A stretch of DNA of 64,000 nt from Paraescarpia echinospica. Taxonomy: Eukaryota; Annelida; Polychaeta; Sabellida; Siboglinidae. Below the pieces are notes generated by a model. The model was not told where the DNA came from. It saw only the letters and a list, made by a program, of their open reading frames with translations, and searched no databases. The DNA lies in NCBI GenBank assembly GCA_020002185.1, contig CM034533.1:52409568-52473567 (forward strand). Direction: 5' to 3'. Position numbers and translations under genes: made by a program. How positions within the stretch are numbered: the stretch's first letter is position 1; each line of letters opens with the position of its first letter. Positions 45,076 through 56,885 of this stretch are shown piece after piece.

Positions 45076-45967
45076 CCACATCTCAGTATACGAACTGTCA
45101 AACTATCTATTGTAGGGGACTCCTGCCAGGGTGCATTCGCCATCTATACTGTCATGTACAGTGTACAAGGTGGGTTAAAGATAGATTTCACAACTCAGTG
45201 AGCCATTTTCTCTGTGTGGGATCGTTCACATGCTCTGGTTGATAGACCAAATAGCAGGACCAATGGCTTTCAGTGTATTTTCCGAAAGACAAAAGAAAAT
45301 GTGGATTAAACAAAGTTGCCCAAGTTTCGTGAACATGCTTGGAAGCAATGTCTGTGCGGAGATAAGCGATCTCTGACGACACTTCCATACCGTGTGACTA
45401 CATGATATGTAAGAAACACAAGTTATACATGTATACGTGACTGTTCTTATTTGAAATGAGGCACATATGTTTGAAATATAGGAAACGCAAGCAAGACCTT
45501 AACATATCTTTTTTCTAGAATAAAACCTGAACAGTGACTAAACTTATGTTGTGTTGACTCAGAACGTTTTAGCCGACCTAACTTTCGACCGTTCTTCTTA
45601 TTCTTGTATATTAATCCGTAGGCCTAGAACCCCAACAGGGATAATATGTGGATGAAGAGAGGCAATGCGCTCCAGGTAGCGCCTCTAGCCTGCTCACAAA
45701 CGCTGCATTGGAGGAGGCCACAAGGATATTACCAGATCAATTATTCGTTTCTGTTATTTAAAAAACGGATTTATGATTTATATGAAGTAATTTAATTGCA
45801 TCTAGGTCTACTTAATTTATAATCAAATAGAATTTCAATGATCCAATAAAAACTCGTACTTGTTTTTGTAGTTTATCTTACACCAGTTATTATGGTATTA
45901 AATTACAAATCGTGGCTCGTCTTATAATACGAATGTCTCGTGCAGGTATGTCACACATACTGATGTC
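45076..45967. other. Non-coding interval
   Basis: No gene or repeat recognised. Confidence 0.3.
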
Positions 45968-46241
45968 AACTGATGATCGCACTTTGCGGTGAAAAGATCG
46001 GTTGCATGTGTAATGTCATGGCTTGTATTACCGTGAGTGCATTTGTTTGCTAACATATTTGTTTTTATAATGAATTATAGCATGCGACGTCCGTGTCATA
46101 GGCGTTCGGGACATTAATTCAAGCCGCCTAACATATTATCAACAATAGCACATGGTACCTTTCTATCTGCACTCACGGTAATACAAGCCATGACATTACA
46201 CATGCAACCGATCTTTTCACCGCAAAGTGCGATCATCAGTT
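45968..46241. repeat. Perfect 74-bp inverted repeat with 126-bp spacer
   Basis: 45968-46041 and 46168-46241 are exact reverse complements over 74 bases (outer ends AACTGATGATCGCAC, inner ends CCGTGAGTGCA). The spacer is unrelated and non-coding. The arms do not contain a simple repeat. Confidence 0.93.
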
Positions 46242-46589
46242 TAATCACGTGTTTTTACGGCAGCGCCTACAATGTAAATAAACATGCGAGCATTCCATCA
46301 GTCAGACAATTTGATAGTGTCAGCTTATTAAGAAAAAAAACCATTAGATGTCATTTGATGCTTGTTATTACGGCAAGATTAATAAACATAATTAGCGAAT
46401 ACTGATTAGTAATGGAAAAGAACGTTTTCGAAATAGGATCCACATCGGTCAATACAAATTGTAAGACAAATGGACGTTTTGATATGTCATGCATGACGCT
46501 TAGAGACGCCATCGAGAGGGATACCGGCCTTGAGCAGTGGGACTAGTCTGGCTGCCACAATGACAGACAGAAAACTGTGTAAACAGCTC
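46242..46589. other. Non-coding interval
   Basis: Nothing recognised between the inverted repeat and LINE-A copy 3. Confidence 0.3.
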
Positions 46590-46836
46590 ATAATTTAACA
46601 AGATTGCCACGCAGATTAACTCTAGATGGCAGGTGGACAAGGAAGACCTTTGACTTATCGAGAGTCCAACCCTTTTATCTGCGTGTATCCCGCCTTTCTG
46701 AGGTATGCGTCGATTTTATTTTAAAACATATTCACACTACTAGCACCCACACAATCAGCAGATAATCTGTTCGATTCATTTACAGTCCTTTGTGAAAATG
46801 ATAACTTTCTTATATCTAATCTACACTGCTCCTTTA

Positions 46837-47643
46837 CTAATATAACTTCATGTCCTCTAGTCCTTCTATCTTTCTTAACTGAGAAAAAATATTTCTAACA
46901 ATATTTTCATAACCATTCAATATTTTAAACTCTTCTGTCTGATCTCCTCTCAATCTCCTGGTCTCTAGTGTTGTTAAACCACAATCTTTTAGGCGTATTT
47001 CATCAATAAAATCCCTCAGTTTTAGTATAATTTTAGTCGCGCTCCTCTGTACTCTTTCTAGCATATCTATGTCTTTCTTGCGATATGGCTTCCACGCGTG
47101 TACGCAATATTCTAATTGAGGCCACACTATTGTTTTGTACAGCGGTATTATTAGTTCTTTTTCCTTATACGCTATATTTCACCTAATTAATCCAAAGATT
47201 TGATTTCCCTTTGAAGCTGCAATTCCGCACTGCTCTGAAACCTTCAAATCAGCACTAATGATTGACACTAAGTCCTTTTCTTTTACCGTAGTACTTAATA
47301 CAGAACCTCCCATTGTATATTGTCCATCGTCGTTCCCATGTCCTGTGTGGAGGCATTTATATTTCCCAAAATTGAACAACATTTGCCACTTTCCAGACCA
47401 TTTGGTCAATCTGTCAAGATCATCTTGTAAATGCTGTCTATCTCCATCATTTTTAATCTTTCTAAACAATGTTGTATCATCCGCAAGTTTCAACACCTTG
47501 CTAGCTATATCATCGTCCAAATCGTTTATATATATTAAGAATAATATAGGTCCCAGTACTGATCCCTGTGGAACCCCACTCAAAACTGATTTCCACTTTG
47601 AAGCCTCCCCATCAACAACTACCCGTTGTCTTCTGTCAATCAT
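46837..47643 (-). pseudogene. LINE-A copy 3 reverse transcriptase, C-terminal half
   Basis: Two open pieces: 47643-47179 with [20 protein letters not shown] and KLADDTTLF (catalytic FADD changed to LADD), then 47127-46837 with MLERVQRSATKIILKLRD and LTTLETRRLRGDQTEEF. The upstream RT half (47690-48140) is more damaged. Confidence 0.85.
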
Positions 47644-48193
47644 TTTCTATCCAGTTAATGATACCATTTCCTATGCCAAGGGCCTTTAGTTTAAGTAGTG
47701 TAATCTTTGATGTGGCACTTTGTCGAAAGCTTTTTGAAAATCTAAATAGATTATATCTACTGATGATCCCTCACCTACCCACTTAATGATAACTTCAAAA
47801 AACGTAACATATTTGTTAAGCATGATCTCGCTTTTAAAAACATATGTTGAGATGGGTTTAACACGTTATGTTTAACAAGAAAATCCACCATGTGATCTTT
47901 AATTAGACTTTCTAATAATTCGAAAATCACTGATGTTAAAGTCACTGGTCTATAGTTCTCCGACTTGTTTCTCGAACCTTTTTTTAAATAACGGTATAAT
48001 GTTTGCTTCTCTCCATTCTAAAGGAACCACTCCCTCATCTAATAACAAATTGAAAACTGTTGCAAGCGGTATACTACTTTATTCTATAATTTATATTTGT
48101 AGTTTAGGCGGAATCCCATCCACTCCAGGTAATTGACTGATTATCCTTCATAGCCCTTATTTTCTTAGCTACCATTTCTGTCAATTAACTATC

Positions 48194-49398
48194 TTAATAG
48201 TCTGGTTCTGCCCCCTTGAACTTAGCCTCTGGTACTAGCAGTGAACTAATATCTTCCATGGTAATCACCGAACTAAAGTACTCATTCAGGTCTTTTGCCA
48301 TTAAGAATCCCTCTGATATTATATTTCCAGCACTATCTTCTAGAGGACCGACCTTATCTTGAACTATCTGTTTGCTTCGAACATACGCATAAAAACTCTT
48401 GCTGTCATGTTTTATATTACAAGCTAATATTTGTTCATAGCTTCTCTTTGAATTTCTAATTTCAGATATAGCTTGGTTAAGTGCTTCTTTATAAATGTTG
48501 TAGTCTTCATCATTTCCACTACGTTTATATGACTTCCACATCATTTATTTGGACCGTTTCCCTTGTTTTTTTCAATGAAACAAATTTATTGTATTGACGA
48601 TACATTCATTTCACTCTTGAAGATATTCCAGCATTCTGTTGCTGTCTTATTCTTCAGTGTGTTATTCCAGTCTATCTTTGCTAAATAGGTCCTCGTGATC
48701 TTGTGTCTTCATTTGTGGAAATGTCTCCTGTACTGCTTTTTACCATTACTTTCTGATTTTAATTTGATGGTAAAATGTATCACCACTCCCAGTGGCTCAC
48801 ACATCTTGACATTTTCAACTAAATCATTAAACAAATCAAACTATGTCTAACACATTCTCATCCCTGGTTGGTTCTAGCACATGTTGAGAAAGGAAACTAT
48901 CTTGTACTAAAACAAAATACTTGTGGTCCTTACTCCCCGTACTTTGGGGAGATTTCCCTTGAATATGCCCATGGTTAAAATCCCACATAATACTACAATC
49001 ACGTTTGCTCACTTCCCTTTTATAGCGTTTTGTACTTTTCTGTTCTCTTCTATGCTTATGTTTGGACTTCAATAAACTATTCCAACCGTTAATGTTGAGT
49101 TTCCTGTAACTAGGTTACACGAAAGAGCTGCTTCCCGGTCTGCTTCTCTTTCTAATTTATTTCATAAGCCTGGATAGATTCTTTAATACATAAAATCTTT
49201 CCTAAACATTACATATCCCGTCAGTCCCAGTTCGGCATCTGATATATTGGTGGTGGCCCATGATTCGGTTATACCTATTATGTGAAGGTTAGTATCTTCT
49301 ACCATAATGTTTAGTTCATTTCTTTTGTTTACTATGCTCCTTGCATTTAAAGAAACACATTTATATCCAGCTTCAGAACAGTTTTCCACACTGTCCAT
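48194..49398 (-). pseudogene. LINE-A copy 3 endonuclease and linker
   Basis: Pieces in order on the minus strand: CVSLNARSIVNKRNELNIMV and ITESWA (49398-49183, endonuclease start), CSIMWDFNHGHIQGK (49072-48836; the Gly of GDFNH is now Trp), and the SKSFYAYVRSKQIVQDKVGP linker (48544-48194). Broken by frameshifts. Confidence 0.82.
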
Positions 49399-49449
49399 TG
49401 CTGATTTATTTGTGCTGTCTTTATCTATGATCCAGTTTCAGGCTTCTCT

Positions 49450-50518
49450 GTGAGTCACCCCTGCGAATCTAGAATAAATACATGCAACCTGTCACACTGT
49501 CAACATATCGCAGCAGGTTCTCTGAGAAAACTGCTGCCTCTTTATATTTAGATGGAGGCCATCTCTCATGAACATGTCTTCCCTCCCAACAAAGTATCCC
49601 CATAAATCTACGAATGCCACCCCATCTTCTTCACACGTTTGCTCAACTAGTGCGTTGATCGCCATTCTCTTGCAGTTTCTATATGTTGCCGACCCCTTCC
49701 TCCCACTACAGGCAACATTCCTGAGAGACTAAGCTGTTATACTATTGACTTCTTTAGCTTCCTCACTAACTGTCTGTACTTCTGTACTATCCCAGTTGTT
49801 CCCTCCCTGTCTGAATTAGTTGTCCCTACCTGTGCTAGTATAGACCCTCCCTTGCCATGCCCCAATACCTTCTCTACCCTTTCAGTAACATGTTCTATCC
49901 TAGCCCCCGGCAAACAAACAACGACGTCCCCCCTCGCTTAGTGTATTATCTGTATTTCTCAGAAAAGAGTCACCCATCAACACCCTCTCTCTTTTCTCAT
50001 TGTCCCCTCAATCACTGCCTCAGAGTAGCTCCTTCTCCGGTTTGCATGTCTAGTTGTTGTCTTTCCCCTTGTCGTCTTCTCTCCTGTCATATTCTCTTCC
50101 GTTCCATTCTTTCCTGTCGCTTTTTCTCTTGTCACCTTTCCTCCTGTCAGCTTCCCTTTTATCGATTTCTCTTCTATCACATTTACTCTCACTTTCTTTC
50201 GTCCCTTCATCTTTCCTCACATCACATTTTCTTCTCTCTTCTCCTGTCCCATTTTCCCTCCCTCCGTCTCTACGGTCACTTTCTCCCCTGTCACCTTCAC
50301 GCCTGTCACGTTGTCTATCGTTGATTCTCAAATTGTTTCCTTTCCTCAGTCTTCAGACACTCCATCTTCCAACACCCCACGCACTGAAAGGTGAATCCCT
50401 CCTCCTTGGTTTCTTCCCATGACTTCCTACAGCCGGACAAGGCAAAATCCACCCAGCTGTGGCAGTCATCGCACACCAAGTGTCGCTTTGCCTTGACTTG
50501 CCGCTTGCAAGGCGCCAT
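49450..50518 (-). pseudogene. LINE-A ORF1: PHD-like finger plus SGNH esterase
   Basis: Starts MAPCKRQVKAKRHLVCDDCH at 50515 with a C-x2-C..H..C..C-x2-C finger, then a long Lys/Glu/Thr-rich linker. About 49990-49480 then reads VLMGDSFLRNTDN (GDS-type nucleophile block), GSILAQVGTT, and finally AFVDLWGYFVGREDMFMRDG followed by LHLN (the catalytic Asp-x2-His block). This PHD-plus-esterase ORF1 is known from CR1-clade LINEs, where it is thought to help with RNA or membrane binding. Stops and frameshifts make it inactive. Confidence 0.72.
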
Positions 50519-50520
50519 AT

Positions 50521-51636
50521 CAGAATTTATTTACTAATATAACTAACTTAGTCTTGATAAAAAAACTGTTTTCTGTGTACTACAACATAATAATTATTTG
50601 ATGTTACAGCAGATTTTAATTACACAGCTGACTATCTATCCTATCACGATCGCTAACATTTCCGGTAGTCAATCAATGTCGTTACGCTAGACTGCCTTAT
50701 CTATTTAGGTTATACCGCATCCTAGCGAATACGAGTGACACTAGCTACAAAAACAAACTGGACTTCGCCCGACTATCGCCCTTGCTTAATTCTAACAACA
50801 ATGCTACCCAATCAAAGTATCTAGCAGCTACTGGCTTACACATATATTATCTTATGTAAGTAGTTTTATGTTTGTTACTTTATCTCCTATATATTCTATC
50901 ATATAATCAGGTTTAACTAAATTCGGCTGTATGTACTGATAACAAAAATAAATACCTCACATACCGGATGTCATGTTGATGTTTTCGTAAATTATTCGAC
51001 TCCCTGTATACAATCCATAGCTAGTGGTAGACTGTGTACGGTGTCTTACGCGAGTTGGGTTGATGCACGGGGACGTGAAGCAATCATTTGCATACATAGC
51101 CTCGTCACCCGGCTTGTTTGATGTGTGCTATAAATAGACACCGGATGTTTTACATATACTCGATGCATTGTGTTTTCACGAACGCCTGGGTGTTACCATA
51201 TCGATTCCAACATGTTGAGTAATCAAAAGGCATGTCTCCAACGCTCGAAATAATAACATGTTATGAAAAAATGTTTCACACTATTTACGTGTACGGAAAA
51301 GAGGACTATTGTAATTGTCACTACCTTGACGTTCACTGTACTGCTGTTTATATCACTACAATGAAGTTTTTTTTTAATGTAGGTGTGGTATTTGTGAAAC
51401 GTAGACGTATTTTTGTCGAAATTAGGACCAATGTGATGCAGAAATATAAATAGCATATGTCATAATACAGACGTTACAATATAAGTTGCGTTGTCGTAAT
51501 AAAGACGTTACAGTGAGGTGCCATATTACAATACAAAGGTCACGATAAGGTGCCATGTCGCGATACAGAGGTTACGATAAAACGTCTATCTCGCCAACCT
51601 GAGGTTACAATAACGTGTTTTATCGTGGTGCAGAGA
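50521..51636. other. Non-coding interval
   Basis: May contain the 5' end of LINE-A copy 3. Near 51470-51620 a loose repeat of 'ATACAGACGTTACAATAA' style units (about 45-60 bp) is visible. No gene recognised. Confidence 0.35.
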
Positions 51637-51800
51637 TTACAATAAATAAATAAATACATAAAAGTACTTATATAGCGCCCAATCAATAAGGTGCGGTATC
51701 GAAGACAGCAAATAGTACACGATCAAACCCACATTTATTATGTAATTGTCTCGAAACCGAACCGAGTTACCGCAGCCGACACCCACCGGACGAGACAACT
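51637..51800 (-). mobile_element. LINE 3' tail fragment
   Basis: (AATA)n followed by GTACTTATATAGCGCCCAAT resembles the 3' end of L2/Rex1-type LINEs seen at 53795 and 17520. No coding part. Confidence 0.4.
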
Positions 51801-51949
51801 ATCGGGCTTGAGCCATCAACGTCAACTCAGTGACACCAAATAGCTTCACCGTTGGCAACGAGAACAAAACCTCACATTAGCTTTATGTTTTCATTTTCAT
51901 TTGCATGGTAAATACACATTGACATACATTGAATTCTGCGCAGATATTG

Positions 51950-52172
51950 AACACACACATGCTCGCGCTCACGCACGCACGCACGCGCGCACGCCCACAC
52001 GCACTCAAACAAGCAAGCACACTCGCACGTACTCACGCACGCGCACACGCGCACATAAACACGTCTACCCGCCCGTCCGCCAGTCCGCCCGCCCGTCCGT
52101 CCGCCCGTCCGCCCGTCCGCCCGTCCGCCCGTCCGCCCGCCCGCCCGTACGCACACACGCACACACGCACAC
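51950..52172. repeat. CGCA and (CCGCCCGT)n low-complexity block
   Basis: ACGCACGC runs to about 52060, then about ten CCGCCCGT/CCGTCCG units to 52150, then ACACGCAC. Confidence 0.93.
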
Positions 52173-53079
52173 ACGTATCAGAGGCAGGTTTCATGAAGCG
52201 ACTAATAGTGTAGGCCACTATGTCGAAAACATTGCATTCGTGTAGAATAGTTGTTGAAAGCAAACTTTCACATAGTTTTTGCATCTTTGGGTGGTAAAGG
52301 TCTAACAAAAATTACGGTGGCCATTTTTCTACGCAGGATAAGTTCACTAAATTCAAGATGGCCGCCAGCCATGCATATTGCGCTAGTTTTCAATTACAAT
52401 GTTATGTTAAATAATTACGTACATGTTCACAATGATGTCTGGAGCTGTTGCCATTGACATAAAATATCCATTTATATCAATACATTTGTGGCTTAGATAC
52501 ACGTGAGCGCTAATGGAGGTCCGCCATCTTGAATTTCACAAAAACACAAATTATGAAAATTACCTACTGGCGACTGTACTGTTATGTTCTATCTATAATG
52601 TTCTTTTACTAATCATACTTTGTGTGCACTAGTTATTTTATCATCGTTAAGTAAAATAGTTTTAAAACAAACTTTTATCAATGTTTTATAACTTTCTATA
52701 TGTTATACAGGTTGGACAGACTATTGTGCTAGCAACATTTGTGTATTTGTGCAACAACTAATAGCAGGGGAGGCCAATATATTAGGGTTGGGCTTCCGTA
52801 GGATGTATGGAATGTTAATTTATGTTAACCTTTATAAGCCTTAGCATTGAGAACATGGATGTTGCCATTTTTCTGTTGACATATAATGACCTTGAACAAA
52901 GATGAACTGTATTTCGTCGCTAAATATGTTCCTGCCTGAGAGTGAAAGTGATTGCTAGAAACATTCAATCATTATGGCATGAAGAGACATTATCCTTGGT
53001 CATTTGGAGACATTTGACATCTTTATATGGGTTCATGGGTTGATCTATGGCCAAAACACTACACTACTATAAAAAAGTC
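52173..53079. other. Non-coding interval
   Basis: Contains AAGATGGCCGCC/CGCCATCTTGAATT motifs near 52360 and 52530 in opposite orientation, and otherwise unrecognised sequence. Confidence 0.35.
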
Positions 53080-53790
53080 ACAAGTGCCTATTTTGTCAAA
53101 CAAACACCCATCAAGTTAACAATGTAGCCATTTAACCGCATAACATTGTTTTTTTGCTACAGTGCCACCAATTAGCAGTGAATTTGGCCATCTGAAGCCA
53201 TTTCGCACCTCTTAATGTGTAGTTTGGGAACAATAACGATAATTCATAGAGTGGAGGTATGTTTCTGCCAGAAAATCAACACTTGTACATACGAAGCATC
53301 GCAAAATCGCAAAATAACTCAAAATGACCAGGAATAACGTTTGCTGTGGCACATCAGCAACATTCAAATTTAACTTTGCTAAGCTTCACAACGATGTTTT
53401 AGCGAGTATTTTGAGGACTGCAAAGACACCCACGACTCAAAGGGTAGGGTATGTTTTGGCCAGAAAAAAATACATACACATACAAAGAGGAGCAAAATGG
53501 CTCCATACGATAAGAAATTATGGTCTAGAGGTATCACACCAGTACAATGTTAATTTAGTTTGGCTACAGTTTACAATGATGTTTTAATGTGTATCACAGG
53601 GGCCAAATAGAGCACTATCGACTAAACGAGGTGGGCTATTGTTTTAGCCAGAACATCAATGATCGCACTTACAAAAAGGTGCGCAATGGCGCTATATGAC
53701 CAGATGTAACGTCTATATTTGCCACAACAACAAAATACCAATATGATTTGGTTAACACTTTACAGTGGTGTCTTAACATTCATATTTGGA
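53080..53790. repeat. Diverged satellite of about 160-195 bp units
   Basis: Three units begin with GGTATGTTTYKGCCAGAA or similar at about 53253, 53446 and 53629, and each goes on to ..AAAATGG/GCAATGGCGC, CAACATT/ACAATGT, AATTTA..TTTGCTA.., ACAATGATGTTTTAA. A more decayed unit may precede at 53080. Confidence 0.65.
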
Positions 53791-54184
53791 ACAATAATGA
53801 TGATAATAATAATAATATTTTATTTTGTCAAGCGCCACATCCAATATTGTTCACAGCGCTTTACAACAATATACAGATGTATGTTAAAAATAATGCATTT
53901 GAACAAAAAACAATAGTTGTTATATCATATATAAAATAAACTAATAATAATAGTAATTAAGACAATAAATATAGTAGAAGTAGAAAAGGAATGTGATATA
54001 AAATATCATAAAATAAAATAGTTAAGATCATATTATTATTATTTTAATAATTAAACTAAAATTAATGTAAACATCAATAAATTAGGCTAAAATGTATATG
54101 AAAAGTAAATAAATAGATAAATAAATAATAAATAAACGTTAAACATCAATCAGCTATGGTAAACAGTGTTGGTAAGCGTCCGAG

Positions 54185-55030
54185 TTACATATACGCTGCA
54201 GTGAACAGGTGAGTCTTCAAGACATATTTAAATGATTCCAGTGTTTTGCTGGTAACACTTGACGACAGAGCGTTCCACACTGCTGCCGCTGCGTGAGGAA
54301 ATGTACAGTCACCGGCTCTGCTGCGTGTTCTCGGAACAACTAGTGCGTTCGAGTCAGCAGACCGAAGACGTCTGGCTGGCATGTAGACACGCACGAGTTT
54401 CTGCATGTATTCAGGCGAGAGGTCTTCGTGCAGCGCCTTAAAGCGATCTTGAATGTAATGAGCTGTTGGGTAGGCAGTGCAGTTCGCCAAGAATAGGGGT
54501 CGCACTTTCACAACGAGCCTATCGAGTAATAAGGCGAGCGACAGCATCCTGGAGTCGCTGCAATCAACCGATGTTATTGGTTGTGGTACCGAACAGTAGA
54601 GAGTTGCAGTAGTCCAAACGGGATGTAACCATGGCATTGACTACCCGTTCCGCTGTCGGTTGTGTGAGGTAACGGTGAATCAACCCGATGTTGCGCAGGT
54701 GCAGCGAGCAAGTGCTGATAGTACGTGACACATGCATAGACATATCCAGGTGTCTATCAAGGTGGACGACGATATTTCTAACATGATCAGTTGCACTGAT
54801 GTCATCTGTCCCGACGCGCACACGGAGCCCATTTACGATGGCAGCTGCTGATTTGGGGACAACCGGTATAATTTTTGTTTTGGTGTCACTCATGAGCAGA
54901 TAATTCCAAGTCATCCACTCCTTCACGTCATCAATACATCGCTCGATCTGACGCACGACGCTCACCAGAGAAGATGCATCCAGGTCGAAGTGACAGAACA
55001 GTTGTAGATCATCGGCGTAGTGGTGATATT
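54185..55030 (-). pseudogene. LINE-B reverse transcriptase, YADD motif to C-terminus
   Basis: The minus strand reads LKYHHYADDLQLF from the insertion boundary, then SVVRQIERCIDDVKEWMTWN, then TSRLDYCNSLLFG. After a frameshift near 54570 it continues in the C-terminal region with RRLRSADSNALVVPRTRSRA and FKYVLKTHLF. The catalytic Asp pair is intact but the frame is broken. Confidence 0.83.
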
Positions 55031-55271
55031 TTAAAGTAAAAGCCCAGTCAATATAACGTCCCGTTTTTACTACATATAATAAATCATTAGCATATAAGTA
55101 ACGAATTATGACAACTCTTGATATTACTTGTTCATCATATTATTAATTAAATGGTAATTAGTATTACATTTTGGATGCGCCGAACTCGGCAAACCATTCT
55201 CCAAGCTTCTGGTGTTTCCGGTCGCGTGACGTAGCGGTGGGACATATGAGGAAGCCTGTCATGTTGTAAAC

Positions 55272-55679
55272 GTGTACAGCTGCGTCGTCATGCAGAGAAT
55301 CTGTGTTGAGGGTGGATGTTCTAATAAAACTTCGGATTCTGTTTGTTTGCACCGGTTTCCTGTAGGAGATAGCAAACGGTGTACACTCTGGAATCGTTTC
55401 GTTCGCGTGATACGAACTAACTGGACCGGGCTATCAGCGCACTCGACACTCTGTTCCGCTCATTTTGTACTGTCGGATTTTGACCGCCCCCTTCAATACC
55501 GGTTGGGATTTAGCAAATACAGTGTATTGAATGATGATGCGGTGCCGTCCGTCCATGCCAGCATTTCCAGGAGAATTGCGACATGTTCAGGTCGAACGGC
55601 AACTGTCGTTTCAAGCGGTGACGAACCGATGCCAAAGAAGAAACGAGTTTCCGGAAAACGAAGCGCTGCCCTGGTGTAA
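55272..55679 (+). CDS. THAP-domain protein, DNA-binding part only
   Basis: A 135-codon intact ORF. THAP signature: C11-x4-C16 (CVEGGC), HRFP (27-30), invariant Trp40, C61-x2-H64 (CSAHF) and the closing AVPS (90-93). A PKKKRV nuclear-localisation-like sequence follows at 121-126, then a stop. The start may be Met7, which is closer to the usual THAP start. THAP domains are zinc-dependent DNA-binding modules of P- and Kolobok-type transposases and of host factors. Here the ORF lies inside a TTAA-flanked element and lacks the catalytic domain, so it may be a first exon or a truncated transposase able to bind element ends. Confidence 0.75.
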   Translation: MYSCVVMQRICVEGGCSNKTSDSVCLHRFPVGDSKRCTLWNRFVRVIRTNWTGLSAHSTLCSAHFVLSDFDRPLQYRLGFSKYSVLNDDAVPSVHASISRRIATCSGRTATVVSSGDEPMPKKKRVSGKRSAALV

Positions 55680-55939
55680 CTGTCAGCGCACAGGGTAGCG
55701 GCTCTGTGTTAAGCATAGATCCCTGGGCTTAGGCCCCAGCTGCCACTATGCCAAGTAGCGTTTTTGACTTGTTGATAATAATATAATAATAATAGTTATT
55801 TCAGACAAACGCGCTGGCTCTCCTTATCGGCTTCGGCCTTTGCTCTCGGAGTCGGTGACAGTTGGTTCAAACTAATAAGCGTCCACTACAGCGCCAGCCT
55901 GTCCACTAGATGTGAGTAAAATGTCGCCGTCTGGAACGA

Positions 55940-56060
55940 TTACACATCATTATCACCACCACTATCAATGTCACTTGAGATATCACTGTAAAAACTCACA
56001 GATTCGACGCTGGTTTCCTCAAATTCCGTTATCAGCTGTAGTTTTATACTATTATTACTG
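55940..56060 (-). other. Short acidic open stretch in the THAP transposon
   Basis: The minus strand reads ITEFEETSVESVSFYSDISS and then DIDSGGDND before TAA at 55942-55940. About 37 codons. An acidic tail like this may be a terminal exon of a second protein, but no partner was found. Confidence 0.25.
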
Positions 56061-56104
56061 GTAATTTAGCAAAAAAACGTAGGGAGATTGCGCTTTTACT
56101 TGAA

Positions 56105-56671
56105 GTCGCGTTTGTGAATAATATCTCCGATCGGCTGCACGTATAGTGAAAATAATAGTGGTCCCAACACTGACCCTTGCGGCATTCCCGTTAACAAAGT
56201 CGTCTCGCTGGATTACACGCGATCGATGACGACACTCTGCTTACGATTACTTAGGCAAGATTCCAGCCAATGGAGAACCACACCGGTGATGCCGTAGCGT
56301 CGCTGTAGGCGATCCACTTGTATTGCGTGATCTACTGTGTCAAATGCGGCTCTTAGATCGATGAGTACGACGATCGTACATTGTCTACGGTCTAGCGCAG
56401 TCCTGATCTCGTTTGACTACCCACAGTAGGGATGGCTCGGTCCAGTGGTTTCGCTTGTATGCGGACTGAAATATATCCGTAAGTGATTCATTGGCTATGT
56501 GAATGTTCAATATGTTGTCCACAACCTTTTCAATCATTTTAGAAAGTTGGTACAGATAGTCCTTACTTCTTCAGAAGTGGATGCACATGTGTCGCTTCAG
56601 TTCACCCGGCATTGTTCCTTCTGCCAAACACGCATTTACTATGTTGGCGTCTGTGCTTTGTTTTACATGAT
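56105..56671 (-). pseudogene. LINE-B reverse transcriptase, first half
   Basis: Pieces: QLSKMIEKVVDNILNIHIAN, LTDIFQSAYKRNH, then (other frame) IVLIDLRAAFDTVDHAIQ (first catalytic Asp), WLESCLSNRKQSVVID and [17 protein letters not shown], ending HKRD at the TTAA insertion point. Several stops. Confidence 0.8.
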
Positions 56672-56885
56672 CGGATGATAACAAGATTTAACAAGATTGC
56701 CATCCAGAGAATTAACTCTAGATGGCAGGTGGACAAGGAAGCCCTTTGGCTTATCGAGAGTCCAACCCTTTTATTTACATATATCCAGCCCTTCTGAAGT
56801 ATGTGTCGATTTGATTTTTAAACATATTCACACTACTAGCACCCACACAATCATCAGACAATCTGTTCCATTCATTCACAGTCCT

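Larger units (their letters stand above)
46590..50520 (-). mobile_element. CR1-like LINE-A copy 3, nearly full length, inactive
   Basis: The longest copy in the window. The 3' terminal block (TTAACAAGATTGCC..) is at 46590, followed on the minus strand (right to left) by ORF1 (50518-49450), endonuclease (about 49398-48194) and RT (about 48140-46837). More diverged than copies 1 and 4, with many stops and indels. It supplies the only ORF1 seen for the family. The 5' end may extend slightly past 50520. Confidence 0.87.
55035..56100 (+). mobile_element. THAP-encoding DNA transposon with TTAA target site (Kolobok-like), 1.07 kb
   Basis: The ends AGTAAAAGCCCAGTC (55035) and the complement of AGTAAAAGCGCAATC (ending at 56100) match in about 13 of 15 positions. 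The left flank is TTAA (55031-55034), the right flank TGAA (56101-56104), one base from TTAA. Removing the element plus one target copy puts the LINE-B codons on both sides back in frame. TTAA targets and a THAP domain together are a feature of Kolobok-type transposons. No DDE transposase is present, so it is non-autonomous or internally deleted. Confidence 0.7.
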
